Shown: positions 1 to 8,913 of the stretch, piece after piece
Position numbering within the stretch: the first letter of the stretch is position 1
How the letters are laid out: the number at the start of each line of letters is the position of its first letter
Assembly: GCA_963825565.1 (NCBI GenBank)
Contig: CAWGTW010000017.1
Location: forward strand, 1-64,000
Source: JBFGCT01 sp963825565
GTDB lineage: Bacteria > Actinomycetota > Acidimicrobiia > Acidimicrobiales > Ilumatobacteraceae
DNA: 64,000 nucleotides
Direction of reading: 5' to 3'
Translations under genes and position numbers: made by a program
The notes under the pieces: generated by a model
What the model was told of the DNA's origin: nothing
Seen by the model: only the letters and a program-made list of their open reading frames with translations
Database searches by the model: none

Positions 1-91
1 GGTACGGCCCACGGCTCACATCCAATATGTTCCCGCGACGATCCAGCGCCGTCACCCCCAGAGAGGGTGAAAGCCCCGCTCACCCTGCCGT

Positions 92-290
92 TCACCCGCC
101 GCAGTCAGGCCAGACCGCATCGCCTACTCGTACCTCCACGCGAATCAGGAAGTCATCGGCGACGTCGTGGAGCGTGACGTGCCGGCCATCCGAAGCAACC
201 TCCAAGCGATCGTCGACTCGCACGACCCACTTGTCTCGCTGCTTGCGGATGGTGGGTTGACCGGTTGCCTTCCATGCCAGCGGCGCTGTC
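92..290 (-). pseudogene. Integrase N-terminal remnant, copy 1
   Basis: Reading right to left, the frame gives WKATGQPTIRKQRDKWVVRV, a typical arm-type DNA-binding start of an actinobacterial tyrosine integrase, and then runs to a stop at 92-94 without any catalytic domain. The same segment occurs in related form at 1075-1147 (WKATGQPTVREQRDKWVVRV). Only the N-terminal part is left, so it cannot recombine DNA. I infer a relic of an older element related to the one whose integrase remnant follows. Confidence 0.55.
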
Positions 291-498
291 GAAGGCGAGG
301 TCTACTCGAGTATTTGCGCGGGCATCCGCCCGATCACTGCTGGCCGGCTTCGGAACACCGTCGGCGCCCGTCGCGGTGCCGGCCGCCGTAGCAGTCTCCT
401 CGGCACCCGCGTCCAACGTCAACGAGAGCTCAGGCGATGGACCCTGGATAGCGGCGATCTTCGGAAGGCTCGTGCACCGAGCGGGAGGCGGTTGCTCT

Positions 499-1147
499 TC
501 ACCGCCGCAAGCGCGAGCGTGTCTTGAGCGGTCGCGCTGCTCGATGAGTCCCGGCGTTGTCGACGATCGTGGCGAGCGCCCGGTCGTACGACCGGGGCAG
601 GACGAGCCGTCCGGTGCGGGTGGCGATGATCAGGTCGTTGCCCTCCCAGTCCGAACCGGCGGCGAGACGCTCGGCGGCCTGTTCCGCTCGCCGACGTGTG
701 AGCGCCCGCAGGGTGCCGTCGTCGAGTGGGATCACGCGTCGGGAGCGTTCGTTCTTGGCGTTGCCCCATGCGGCGCCTTCGTTGGTGGCGACGAGACTTT
801 CGTCGATCCGCAGCGACCTGGCCTCGACGTCGACGTCGTCCCATCGCAGCGCCAGCACCTCGCTACGTCGCAGACCGAACAAGGCACCGAGGCGGAACGC
901 CACCGCCCACCGGTGCTCGGCCGTCGCCTCGAGGAAGCGGTCGACATCGGCGGCGTCCCATGCGACGGCGTCCTTCGGCTTGACCTCCTTGGCCACGGTT
1001 CGCAGCAGTCCGACCCGAGCTGCCGGGCTCCGCGGAACGAGTCCCTCGTCGGTGCTTGCCGGTGGCCGTGTCGATGCCGTCGACACGCACGACCCACTTG
1101 TCGCGCTGTTCGCGGACTGTCGGTTGGCCGGTGGCCTTCCATGCCAT
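499..1147 (-). pseudogene. Degenerate tyrosine integrase, copy 2
   Basis: Two reading frames together rebuild part of a phage-type tyrosine recombinase. From ATG 1147 one frame gives the arm-binding segment ending VDGIDTATGKHRRGTR. From about 1020 another frame gives the core, including GLRRSEVLALRWDDVD with the first catalytic Arg and the NAKNERSRRVIPL beta-hairpin region. The second catalytic half (HxxR, GH and the Tyr nucleophile) is absent before the stop at 499. The gene is therefore both frameshifted and truncated. It starts about 90 bases from the tRNA-Ala-derived repeat at 1237-1298, the usual position of an integrase relative to its att site. Confidence 0.65.
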
Positions 1148-1236
1148 CCCGCACCCCCAGGGCTGTTCGGCGTCCGCAGGTTGACACATCGCTGATACAT
1201 CGATGTGTTGCCGGATTGCCGGATCGCCAGCCGGCA

Positions 1237-1298
1237 ATCACACCTGGTCAGACCTGGTGGAGACGATCGGAATCGAACCCACGACCCCCTGCCTGCAA
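1237..1298. repeat. Displaced att repeat: copy of tRNA-Ala 3' part
   Basis: These 62 bases match 8852-8913 with three differences (at 1242, 1268 and 1293). The matched segment covers the 3' half of tRNA-Ala (T arm, acceptor and part of the anticodon arm, 1258-1298 here) plus about 20 bases of 3' flank. Similarity stops abruptly at both ends. This is the signature of an attachment-site duplication left by integration into a tRNA gene. The copy cannot be a working tRNA because the 5' half is missing. Confidence 0.8.
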
Positions 1299-1490
1299 CT
1301 CCGAAAGATGGCGATCTCGGCAAGTTTCGGCTCGTACCGGATCGTGTCAGATTGTGGCATCTAGCAGGGATGATGTGCATCACGTGCTGGAGCGTCCTGG
1401 TGAGTGATTATCGCTGTGAGTTCTCCTCTCAGTTGTGTTGTTTGTCAGAGTTGTGGAGAGGAGCGGATGTTCGAGCCCGCGCGGTGACGC

Positions 1491-2612
1491 TCAGCTGAGT
1501 GCTCGATCGTGGGCGTCAGGCTGCTTGGAGGAGCGGTGGTGTTGCCCGCCTCGGTAGCCGGTGACGGCGAAGGCCATCACCACGAGCGGAGCAGCGATCA
1601 GTGCCGCTGGTGCGACCACGTCCGCGGCAGTGCTGCTGCTTTCGTCGAGGACCAGGTAGGTGACGTAGACGGCATAGAAGGCGCACAGCACGATCCCTTC
1701 CCATCGTTTGATCTGGAACCCGTTCCAGAAGATCGGCAGCAACACGATGGAGGCGGCGATCATCACGGGGAAATCGAGCTGCAGCGACGCGTCGCCGACG
1801 CTCACACCGTTGGGTGACACGATGCCGGTGAGGCCGAGCACGCACATCAGGTTGAACAAGCACGAGCCGACGACGTTGCCGACGGCAATGTCTCGTTGTC
1901 CACGAAGTGCCGCCATGATCGACGTCGCAAGCTCGGGCAGCGACGTGCCGATCGCCACGACGGTGAGACCGATGACGAGATCACTCACGCCGAGCGATGC
2001 AGCGATGTCGGTGGCTGAGTTGACGAGCAACTGGGACCCGATCACCAACACGACCAGACCGCTGATGACCAGAGCGATCTGGGCCAGGAACGGTCGTTCG
2101 ACCACCGAGCCTTCGACGGTGTCGATTGCGGCTTCGTACTCGATGGCGATGGCTGCGGTCTCTCGCCGTGACGCACGAATGAGCCACCAGGTGTAGGCGA
2201 TGACCCCCGTGAACAAGATGACACCGTCGATGCGCCCAATGCGGTTGTCGAGCGACATCAACAACGCAACGACCGAGACGCCGATCAGCAGTGGCACATC
2301 GATGCGCACGATGCGCTGTGACACCGCCAGTCCGCCGACCACTGCTGAGGCACCGAGTATGAGCAAGATGTTGACGATGTTGCTCCCGGCCACGTTGCCG
2401 AACGCGACGTCGGCGTTGCCCGAGAGCCCTGACCCGACGCTCACCGCCAACTCGGGGGCGCTCGTGCCGAACGCCACGACCGTCAAGCCAATCACCACCG
2501 GCTGCACACCGAGCTTGGTGGCGATCGCGGCCGCGCCCTTCACGAGAAGTTCGGCACCGGCCACCAGGCACCCGACACCGATCACCAACCCGAGAACCAC
2601 CCACACGCTCAC
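1491..2612 (-). CDS. Calcium/sodium antiporter, CaCA family (YrbG-like)
   Basis: An inner-membrane cation exchanger, probably Na+/Ca2+ or H+/Ca2+. The two inverted alpha repeats of the CaCA superfamily are clear: GTSAPELAVS followed by GNVAGSNIVNILLILG in the first half, and GTSLPELATS followed by GNVVGSCLFNLMCVLG in the second. About ten hydrophobic segments are visible. The frame is open further upstream to a TTG at 2696, but that extension is Arg-rich and lacks the family pattern. I chose GTG 2612, giving 373 residues, close to the family length. It is the first intact gene of the tRNA-Ala-bounded island. The ion is inferred from the family, not from sequence. Confidence 0.85.
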   Translation of the reverse strand: MSVWVVLGLVIGVGCLVAGAELLVKGAAAIATKLGVQPVVIGLTVVAFGTSAPELAVSVGSGLSGNADVAFGNVAGSNIVNILLILGASAVVGGLAVSQRIVRIDVPLLIGVSVVALLMSLDNRIGRIDGVILFTGVIAYTWWLIRASRRETAAIAIEYEAAIDTVEGSVVERPFLAQIALVISGLVVLVIGSQLLVNSATDIAASLGVSDLVIGLTVVAIGTSLPELATSIMAALRGQRDIAVGNVVGSCLFNLMCVLGLTGIVSPNGVSVGDASLQLDFPVMIAASIVLLPIFWNGFQIKRWEGIVLCAFYAVYVTYLVLDESSSTAADVVAPAALIAAPLVVMAFAVTGYRGGQHHRSSKQPDAHDRALS

Positions 2613-2945
2613 CGCAACGACCCCGACTGTTGGTTGGCGACGTGGACGGCTGCAGCCGCCGAAGCCTCGGATTCGAGCCCACCCAGCGGCAAGCAAGACA
2701 GTGTGAAGGTAGCAGTGGCCATGGGGCCCTTTCAGCGCACGAGCAATCGGTCGCTGAAGGTCTCTCCGCCCGGTGTCGAGCTGGCCCCGCCGGCTCAGAC
2801 TTCGAGCGAGATGACGACGGACCTCGTGGGATACTCCCCTTCAGTTACAGCGATGCTACGACTCGCGCTCGCCTTCACAACCGCTGCAACCAAGGATTAT
2901 CGGCGACGGTCCCAAGACCAGACGTAGGCACGCCCAACCGCCCCG

Positions 2946-3330
2946 GCCACCGAAGACGCCCACCGGTTGGCGTCGATCATCCAACAACGCCTCCTGGCGG
3001 CCCGCCAGAACGACTTCACCGCCGAAGAGCTCGTGGCAACCGTGCACTCGATCCTCGCCGACGATGCCCACGAGCCGGCCCTCGCGAGCCGTTGGACATC
3101 GTGGCGGCGTGCGAAACGGTCGGGTCGGCCGGTGGTGATCGTGCTGTGCGGCGCTCCCGGCACCGGCAAGAGCACCCTGGCGAACCATGCTGCACCGCGG
3201 CGCGCATCAGCTCAACGTCCACGCGGCCCGGATCGGGCAGGCTCGCCGACGGCCCAGCGCTCGGAACGGCCGGATCACTCGCCGGTGAGGACGGGATCGT
3301 CACCGTGGTGATGAAGCCACCTCGAACAAA
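2946..3330 (+). pseudogene. Broken P-loop kinase (2-phosphoglycerate kinase-like)
   Basis: An open stretch from about 2946 gives a helical region followed by a conserved block ending in SGRPVVIVLCGAPGTGKSTL, a Walker A motif. The layout (ATP-cone-like helices, a WRR segment, then the P-loop) resembles 2-phosphoglycerate kinases. Coding similarity stops just after the P-loop near 3185, and the remaining frames show nothing recognisable, so the rest of the kinase is missing. The wider stretch 2613-3473 holds no intact gene. The family name is a judgement from motif layout only. Confidence 0.4.
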
Positions 3331-3473
3331 CCTGGAAGGGAGTCTCATGGACGACCTCAGGGCCATGCCGACCGGTGCTCTGAACGCTACGATAACCGCC
3401 GCAACGCCCATCCATCATCAATCAGGCCCATCGCGGCGCATAGAAATCAACGGGTCGATGACATGCTGGGCTG

Positions 3474-4331
3474 ATGGCGGCGTCTGAGGATCTCCCGTCG
3501 TTGCCCCCGCCGGACGACCACACGTGGTCGTCGATCGGTGTGGTCTGCGGTCGAGAACTGCACGGCGGTCATCAATCTCGGATACTCGCCGCATCGTGCG
3601 GCGGCGATCAGGTTGTGGTGAAGCTGACCGACCGTCGCCTCGTCGATCAGGCCTTCCAGCGACGTATTGAAGTGGTGTCGCTGCTTGCCGAGATGGACGA
3701 CTCGGTTGTTGGACCGGTGACGACGAAGGCGGGCCTGATTGTCGAACTCGGCGGGTGGCTCGCTGTCGCCTATCCGTTCGTTGTCGGCGAGACACCTGAT
3801 GTCTCCGAGGAGGCTGACGTGCGGCGAATGGCGACGACGATGGCAAGCCTGCACCGCTCGCTTGATCAGCTCGACCCGGTCGACTTGCCGGCCGTCGCTG
3901 CGCTGGTCGAAGCGGAACCTCGAACTGATGTCAGCCGGTTTGGTCGGCGGCAACTGCTTCACGGTGACTTCTCGCCCGCGAACCTGCTGTTGTCGGATCG
4001 CCAGGCTCGGGTGTTCGACTTCGACGACTGCGGCTACGGACCGATCGAGTTCGACGTGGGCAACACGCTGTACATGGTGCTCTTCGACGCTGCGATGTCA
4101 TCAGAGATGGAACGCTACGAACGGTTCCGTGCCTGGTTCGTCGATGAGTACCGGTCAGCGTCGGGCCACGGCGTGCCCGACGAACTTGTGGAGAAGTCGA
4201 TTGGGCTCCGAGTGCAGGCGCTCGCTCGTTGGATCGATCGCCCGGAGTCGGCGCCGATCGGAATCCGCACGGCAACACCGGCCTGGCGCGACCCGCTCAG
4301 AGCATTCGTTCAATCCCAGACCCGTCGCTGA
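3474..4331 (+). CDS. APH-fold phosphotransferase (aminoglycoside/choline kinase family)
   Basis: A 285-residue soluble kinase-like protein. The Brenner motif LLHGDFSPANLLL (about residues 158-170) supplies the catalytic Asp and the Asn, and VFDFDDCGYGPIEFDVGNT supplies the metal-binding Asp, as in the APH/choline kinase/homoserine kinase superfamily. The N-terminal nucleotide-binding lobe is weakly conserved, as usual. The substrate cannot be read from the sequence; small hydroxylated metabolites, homoserine or an aminoglycoside are all possible. It stands alone between a degenerate region and the oppositely oriented VanZ-like gene, inside the tRNA-Ala island. I would not call it a resistance gene without more evidence. 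Confidence 0.8.
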   Translation: MAASEDLPSLPPPDDHTWSSIGVVCGRELHGGHQSRILAASCGGDQVVVKLTDRRLVDQAFQRRIEVVSLLAEMDDSVVGPVTTKAGLIVELGGWLAVAYPFVVGETPDVSEEADVRRMATTMASLHRSLDQLDPVDLPAVAALVEAEPRTDVSRFGRRQLLHGDFSPANLLLSDRQARVFDFDDCGYGPIEFDVGNTLYMVLFDAAMSSEMERYERFRAWFVDEYRSASGHGVPDELVEKSIGLRVQALARWIDRPESAPIGIRTATPAWRDPLRAFVQSQTRR

Positions 4332-4504
4332 CCCACCCGGCGGCCGCACACTTCAGCGCCCAGAATCACACAATTCTCAGCCACCGGCCCACCCGGCTTC
4401 GGCCCATTCGTGACACGAGATATTCCCGAGGGCGAGTGCCGCGGTGGGTGCTGTCCCGGTCGGGTCGCCGACGATCGCGGTCTTCCGCTCCGGCTTGACA
4501 CTGG

Positions 4505-5416
4505 TCAGCCGTCGATGAAGTTGGTGCAGTCATGCCCCGATGCCTTGCGGAACTCGACACCCTCGGAATCCCAAACCGCGAAGACACAACGATGAAGGCT
4601 GAAGAACGTGGCGGGGTAGCGGATCTCGATGGTGTCGTCGGAGTAGCGAGTGCTGTCGGAGTAGTCGCCGCTCGCGCCGAACACTGCACTCGGATCGGAC
4701 TCCAGAAGCGCTTCGATGTCGGCGCGGTTCGTGCCTGCAAACGTTGTGCGAAGCACGTCCTCGACGTTCTGTTGACGACTCGACGCGCCGATGAACCAAC
4801 CAGCGACCAGCACCAGTGCAGTGACCGCAACGCCGACAAGAAGCAGCCGCCGCGACCGGCTCGAGAGATCCATGTCGCGGATGCCGAAGATGGCCCAGAA
4901 CCCAGCAACGATCGCGACACCAACCGCTGCCCCCAGCGAGTTGGCCGCCAGATCGGCCACATCGTTCGCTCCGGCTCCGGTGACCGCCTGGATCGACTCG
5001 ATGAGCAACGACAGTCCGCTCAGCGCGAGCCAGGACAGAACCGGCCGCTTGGATATCAACGTCCAGGCGGCACCGGCTGGGACAAAGAGCACGACGTTCA
5101 GAACGAACTGGCTACTGTCGAAAGGATCGCGAGAGAGCTGGCGGAGACCGTCGGTCGACCACTCGCTGAGGTTGCCCAAACGAACCATTGTCGGGAGTCC
5201 GTCTCGGAAGAGAGTGACCGCGACGATCAATGCCAAACTCGCCAGACCGGCGAACCAGAGGCCCGTCGATCGGCGATCGAACCGGTCGCTGCGGTGGAGC
5301 CATCGAGCAACGAGCAACGCCGCTGCGAGAAAGACAACGAGTGCCACCAGCGCGTTGGAGGCAGCAAGCGATGACACATCGTTGCTCACTCCATCGACCT
5401 TCAGCAACGACGACAT
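4505..5416 (-). CDS. VanZ-like family membrane protein
   Basis: A 303-residue membrane protein. Hydrophobic segments occur near residues 20-40, 55-70, 108-125, 130-145, 160-180 and 190-208. The central part has the VanZ pattern: an FVLNVVLFVPAGAAW helix, then LIESIQAVTGAGANDVADLAANSLGAAVG. After the last helix comes a C-terminal extracytoplasmic domain of about 95 residues, with two Cys that could form a disulfide. VanZ domains are linked to low-level teicoplanin resistance in enterococci, but most homologues have no known role. The long C-terminal domain is not part of the core family and I do not recognise it. The 173 bases between this gene and the kinase hold nothing I can identify. Confidence 0.75.
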   Translation of the reverse strand: MSSLLKVDGVSNDVSSLAASNALVALVVFLAAALLVARWLHRSDRFDRRSTGLWFAGLASLALIVAVTLFRDGLPTMVRLGNLSEWSTDGLRQLSRDPFDSSQFVLNVVLFVPAGAAWTLISKRPVLSWLALSGLSLLIESIQAVTGAGANDVADLAANSLGAAVGVAIVAGFWAIFGIRDMDLSSRSRRLLLVGVAVTALVLVAGWFIGASSRQQNVEDVLRTTFAGTNRADIEALLESDPSAVFGASGDYSDSTRYSDDTIEIRYPATFFSLHRCVFAVWDSEGVEFRKASGHDCTNFIDG

Positions 5417-5524
5417 CGGCAGAAACTACCGACATCAACCGACCACATCAGGTCAAACACGGCCGCCCGTAACGCCACGAGTAATCACTGTGACGTCGTC
5501 TCCGATGATGTGCGACTTCGGCCC

Positions 5525-6536
5525 TTATGCCGGTGATGTTGTCAAGTGGGTGGTGTAGAGCTGGTCGACTTTGTCGGCGGCGGAGTATTCGTCGGCGACG
5601 GTGCGGTCTGCGATGCGGGCGTAGACGAGGGTCATGCGCATCGATCGATGGCCCAGCATCGCCGAGACGGCTTCGAGGCTCATGCCGTTGTTGATCGACT
5701 GGGTCGCGAGGGTGTGGCGGAGTTGGTGGGGGTGGACGTGGCCGATGCCGGCAATGCGAGCGCAGCGTTTCACGATGCGGCTGACGACGTCGCGGTGCAA
5801 CGGTCGACCCTTGTTCGAGATCAGCCGACCGGTCGTTTGGGCCGTTCCACTCGAGCCAGGTCTGGTGGAGTTCGATGAGGCTCGGGTGCAACGGGACGTA
5901 GCGGTCGGTGTGGAGTTTGCCGACCGGGACGCGGAGCCAGTGGGTCTCGTTCATCTTGACGATGGCGTCGTCGGTGAGCTCGCAGAACTCGGTCACGCGC
6001 AGCCCTGTCCGGGCGAGCATCTCGACCACCAAGCGTCGTTGCGGATCGAGTCGGGCGGCGGCGGCCATGAACTTCGCAGCCTGGTCGTCGTCGAGGAACT
6101 TCGGTAACGGTTCGTCGAGTTTGGGGAGGTCGGTCCACAGGATCGGGTTGCGGGTCGGTGTGTCGGGGTGGTCCCATTCGATGAGCCGTTCGATGACGAC
6201 GCGCAGCATCGACAGTCGCAGATGAATCGTCGATTTCTTCAACGGTTCGCCGCGGGGCACTGCCCGCTGGTTCTCGCGTGTGGCGAGCCAGAGCTTGAAC
6301 TGCTCGATGTGTCGACGCTCGATCTGACCGAACGCGATCACGTTCGGGTCGTGCTCGATCAGCCAGTCCGAGAAGATCCGCAAGGCCGAGTCGACGGCCT
6401 TCGCGGTCGACGGTCGCGCGGTCACCGAGATCTGGGCGACGTAGTCCTGACACGTCGACGCGAGCACCGGGGCGTGCGCGGCGATGCATGCCCAGCGCTC
6501 GTCACCTGGCTGTGGTTCGATCGACAACATCGTCAT
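5525..6536 (-). pseudogene. Tyrosine recombinase (XerC/XerD-like), one frameshift
   Basis: From ATG 6536 the frame gives a SAM-like N-terminal domain and the start of the catalytic domain with TGLRVTEFCEL (first Arg) and VGKLHTDRYVPLH (Lys). Near 5830 the frame breaks. The C-terminal part continues in another frame as HPHQLRHTLATQS (HxxR), LGHRSMRMT (GH) and LVYARI (Tyr nucleophile), ending at 5525. All six catalytic residues are therefore present across two frames and a single-base change would restore the protein. It lies inside the tRNA-Ala island but in its middle, not beside the tRNA. A sequencing error cannot be excluded. The 108 bases from 5417 to 5524 show no gene. Confidence 0.8.
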
Positions 6537-6685
6537 GGCCGTCCTGCTCGTGATTACGAGCGGTGGCCGAGGCGGGTTCGCATCGCTCAGTGCCAGTACC
6601 TGTAGCGACCACAGCACCTCGATATCGCCCGAGATCTGGACGAAGAGCCCTGTGCTGCTGGGCCCGTTCCGGGCAGCGTGGAGGC

Positions 6686-7339
6686 ATGGAGGCGGAGTCG
6701 ACCACCTCATCCAAGGGCGAACGCAGCGCTGGCCTGATCCGACTGGTCGCTGCGATCGTCGCAGCGCTGATGCTCGTCCTTCTCGCAGCCGTCCTCCTGG
6801 TCCAGATCGAGGTGACCGACGCTCAGGTTGCCGCCACCCGAAGTTGCGGTTCGGTGTTCGACAGCGCCGTCGACCGGTCGGGGTGGGAGCAGTGGTGGGC
6901 CCAGGACCTCGATGAGCAGGAGGAGGTCCGGTCAGCTCTCGTGCGTACCTCTCGCTGCCCGGGAGCGGTCAACCAACGCGTGGCGATCGCTGCGGTGCTC
7001 GCCATCATCGCGGTGGTCTCGGGTGCCGTGGCGATCAGGGGAAGGAACGCTGACCGATCAGCAGACAGGTCCGCATCGCCGATCAGCTACCGGGTCGTGC
7101 GGATCGGTCGGCTCACCTCTGCTCTTGGTGGCGCTCTCACGGCTCTCGGGATCATCGCCATCGTCATCCTCGTCGCCGATGCCGACTCGACGCTGTTCCT
7201 CTACACCGATCGTCTCGTCGTCGCGGTCGTCGGCCTGATCGTGCTCATCCCGACCATCACCCTCTTCGTGATCGGACGAGTGCTCGTCCTGGTCGGAGAG
7301 AACGTCCAACCGCCCGAACGGGATCGATCGGATGGGTAG
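6686..7339 (+). CDS. Membrane protein of unknown function
   Basis: A 217-residue protein with about four membrane segments: near residues 17-40, 95-112, 135-155 and 166-190. The loop between the first two has two Cys, probably on the outside and able to pair. No family is recognised. I chose ATG 6686 rather than the longer frame because the upstream extension is Arg-rich and overlaps the recombinase. The stop overlaps the start of the nitroreductase-like lipoprotein by eight bases, so the two genes are very probably co-transcribed and translationally coupled. Confidence 0.6.
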   Translation: MEAESTTSSKGERSAGLIRLVAAIVAALMLVLLAAVLLVQIEVTDAQVAATRSCGSVFDSAVDRSGWEQWWAQDLDEQEEVRSALVRTSRCPGAVNQRVAIAAVLAIIAVVSGAVAIRGRNADRSADRSASPISYRVVRIGRLTSALGGALTALGIIAIVILVADADSTLFLYTDRLVVAVVGLIVLIPTITLFVIGRVLVLVGENVQPPERDRSDG

Positions 7340-8036
7340 CGCACTGCGGATCCTCGTGATCGTGGCGACGCTGTTGGCGGGGTGCGCGTCGGAGGCCCCG
7401 AGCGAGATCCTGCAGCAGACACAGCGCTACCCGACGGTGGTCGAACTCCCAGCGCCGGATCTGAACGGAACGCTCGCTCTGGAGCAGGCACTCCGCGAAC
7501 GGCGATCGGTGCGCGAGTACGCCACCACGGCGCTGACGCTAGACGAGATCGGTCAACTTCTCTGGGCCGGCCAGGGAATCACGGACGACGACGGCCACCG
7601 GACGGCACCCTCGGCGGGGGCTCGGTACCCGCTGGAGCTGTATGCGATCACCGCGACCGAACTCATGCACTACCTGCCCGCCGGGCATCGGGTGGAGCAG
7701 CGCGCGGACACCAGGACTCTGGGGGCGTTGTCCGACGCTGCGTTCGACCAGGAGTTCGTCGGCAATGCACCACTCGTCGTGGTCGTCGCGGCTGGTCCGG
7801 CTCGAACCGAGCAGGAGTACGGTGCGATGGCCGGGGACCTGGTGAACCGTGAGGCCGGCCATGCGGCACAGAACATCCTGCTGCAGGCGACCGCGCTCGG
7901 ACTGGCCGCGGTTCCGGTCGGCGGCTTCGATCCGGCAGCTGTTGCACGCCTGCTCGCACTTCCGCCCGGTCAGGCGGTGCTGTACCTGATCCCGGTCGGC
8001 GAGCTCGTGAGCGGACCCGAAGACGGCCCTCCGTGA
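7332..8036 (+). CDS. SagB-type nitroreductase-family lipoprotein
   Basis: A 234-residue protein. The N-terminus is a lipoprotein signal (hydrophobic run, then LLAGC with the lipid-bearing Cys near residue 18). The mature part has the SagB/nitroreductase pattern: RRSVREY, LTLDEIGQLLWAGQGIT, APSAGARYPLELY, then EAGHAAQNILLQATALGLAAVPVGGF. These proteins are FMN-dependent oxidoreductases; SagB types oxidise azolines in peptide toxin maturation, but many stand alone. A lipoprotein signal on an FMN enzyme is unusual and implies activity outside the membrane. No precursor peptide, cyclodehydratase or YcaO gene is nearby, so a toxin pathway is not supported. It overlaps the upstream membrane protein gene. 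Confidence 0.8.
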   Translation: MGSALRILVIVATLLAGCASEAPSEILQQTQRYPTVVELPAPDLNGTLALEQALRERRSVREYATTALTLDEIGQLLWAGQGITDDDGHRTAPSAGARYPLELYAITATELMHYLPAGHRVEQRADTRTLGALSDAAFDQEFVGNAPLVVVVAAGPARTEQEYGAMAGDLVNREAGHAAQNILLQATALGLAAVPVGGFDPAAVARLLALPPGQAVLYLIPVGELVSGPEDGPP

Positions 8037-8063
8037 CGGGATTCGAACCGGTGACGCCCTGAG
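8033..8063 (-). other. tRNA-like T-arm/acceptor remnant
   Basis: On the minus strand this stretch reads like the T arm and acceptor 3' end of a tRNA, with the hallmark GGTTCGAATCCC followed by a short acceptor-like tail. The stem is imperfect and no convincing 5' half is present. It may be a displaced att copy from another tRNA gene, since the surrounding region is full of integration scars. It overlaps the stop codon of the nitroreductase gene. Weak evidence. Confidence 0.3.
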
Positions 8064-8134
8064 GACGCTGCACCTCGCAGACCTCCCGATCGTGCTCGTT
8101 CCTCCCGGCTGAGCCGCATCCCAGATCGCGCCTG

Positions 8135-8845
8135 TCAGCGCCTGGCTCTTGAGCGCGTCACGGCCTTTTCGATCTCGACGATGGCGAAGACCCCGATTCC
8201 GATCGCGCCCGGGACGACCCAGCCGAGGATCCCGAGAGGAGCGGTCGCGAACGTGGTGTTCATGAACGGCAGGTAGACGGAACCGAGTTGCAGCAGCGTC
8301 AACACCCCGACCGCGCCCCAGGCGACGGGGTTCGCGAGGAGACGTGCTGGGAGGTAGCTGGCCTCGTGGAGGAAGCGGGCGCTGAACAGGTAGCAGACTT
8401 GGCCGAACACCAGGGTGTTGACCGCAACCGTCCGGTCGATGGCGAGGTCATGTGCGCTGCGATCTGCAAGGAGGAAGACGGCGATCGTTGCACCGCCAAC
8501 GAGCGCGCCGACGAATCCGGTCCACCACAGGAAGTAGCGGTCGAGGATGGGTGCCCCTGGTGTTCGCGGGGGCCGTTGCATGATGCCGGGCTCGGGGGTT
8601 CGAACGCCATCGCCAGCGCGAGGGTCACTGCGGTGACCATGTTGACCCACAGGATCTGGGTCGGGGTGAGAGGGAGCTGGAAGCCGAACATCACGGCAAG
8701 GACGATGACGAGCGCTTCGGCTGCGTTGGTCGGCAGGATGAACAGGATCGACTTGCGCAGGTTGTCGTAGATCGCGCGTCCCTCCTTCACGGCCCGCTCG
8801 ATCGATGCGAAGTTGTCGTCAGTGAGGACGACCTCGGCTGCTTCC
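8135..8845 (-). pseudogene. P-type cation ATPase, C-terminal fragment
   Basis: Starting just inside 8845 the frame reads EVVLTDDNFASIERAVKEGR, the end of the hinge motif region of P-type ATPases. It continues through M5-M6 (ILFILPTNAAEALVIVLAV, TQILWVNMVTA), as in Ca2+/cation-transporting members. At a run of five G (8594-8598) the frame shifts, and the rest (PGIMQRPPRTPGAPIL, then four more helices) continues to the stop at 8135. The phosphorylation and ATP-binding domains are missing. The break is a few bases from the att repeat at 8852, so the front of the gene was probably lost in an integration or deletion at the tRNA. Confidence 0.75.
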
Positions 8846-8851
8846 TAGGCT

Positions 8852-8913
8852 ATCACGCCTGGTCAGACCTGGTGGAGACGATGGGAATCGAACCCACGAC
8901 CCCCTGCTTGCAA
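8852..8913. repeat. att repeat at the intact tRNA-Ala
   Basis: This is the partner of the repeat at 1237-1298, with three mismatches over 62 bases. It covers the 3' 41 bases of tRNA-Ala and about 21 bases downstream of the mature 3' end. The two copies lie in the same orientation 7615 bases apart and bound a segment with an accessory gene content. Confidence 0.8.

Noticed and set aside
3474..5416. Antibiotic-resistance cluster (APH-fold kinase plus VanZ-like)
   Set aside because: Both families are broad, the genes are convergent rather than one operon, and no van or aminoglycoside-specific signature is present.
7332..8036. SagB gene as part of a thiazole/oxazole-modified peptide cluster
   Set aside because: No precursor peptide, YcaO or SagC-like gene is nearby, and the protein has a lipoprotein signal.
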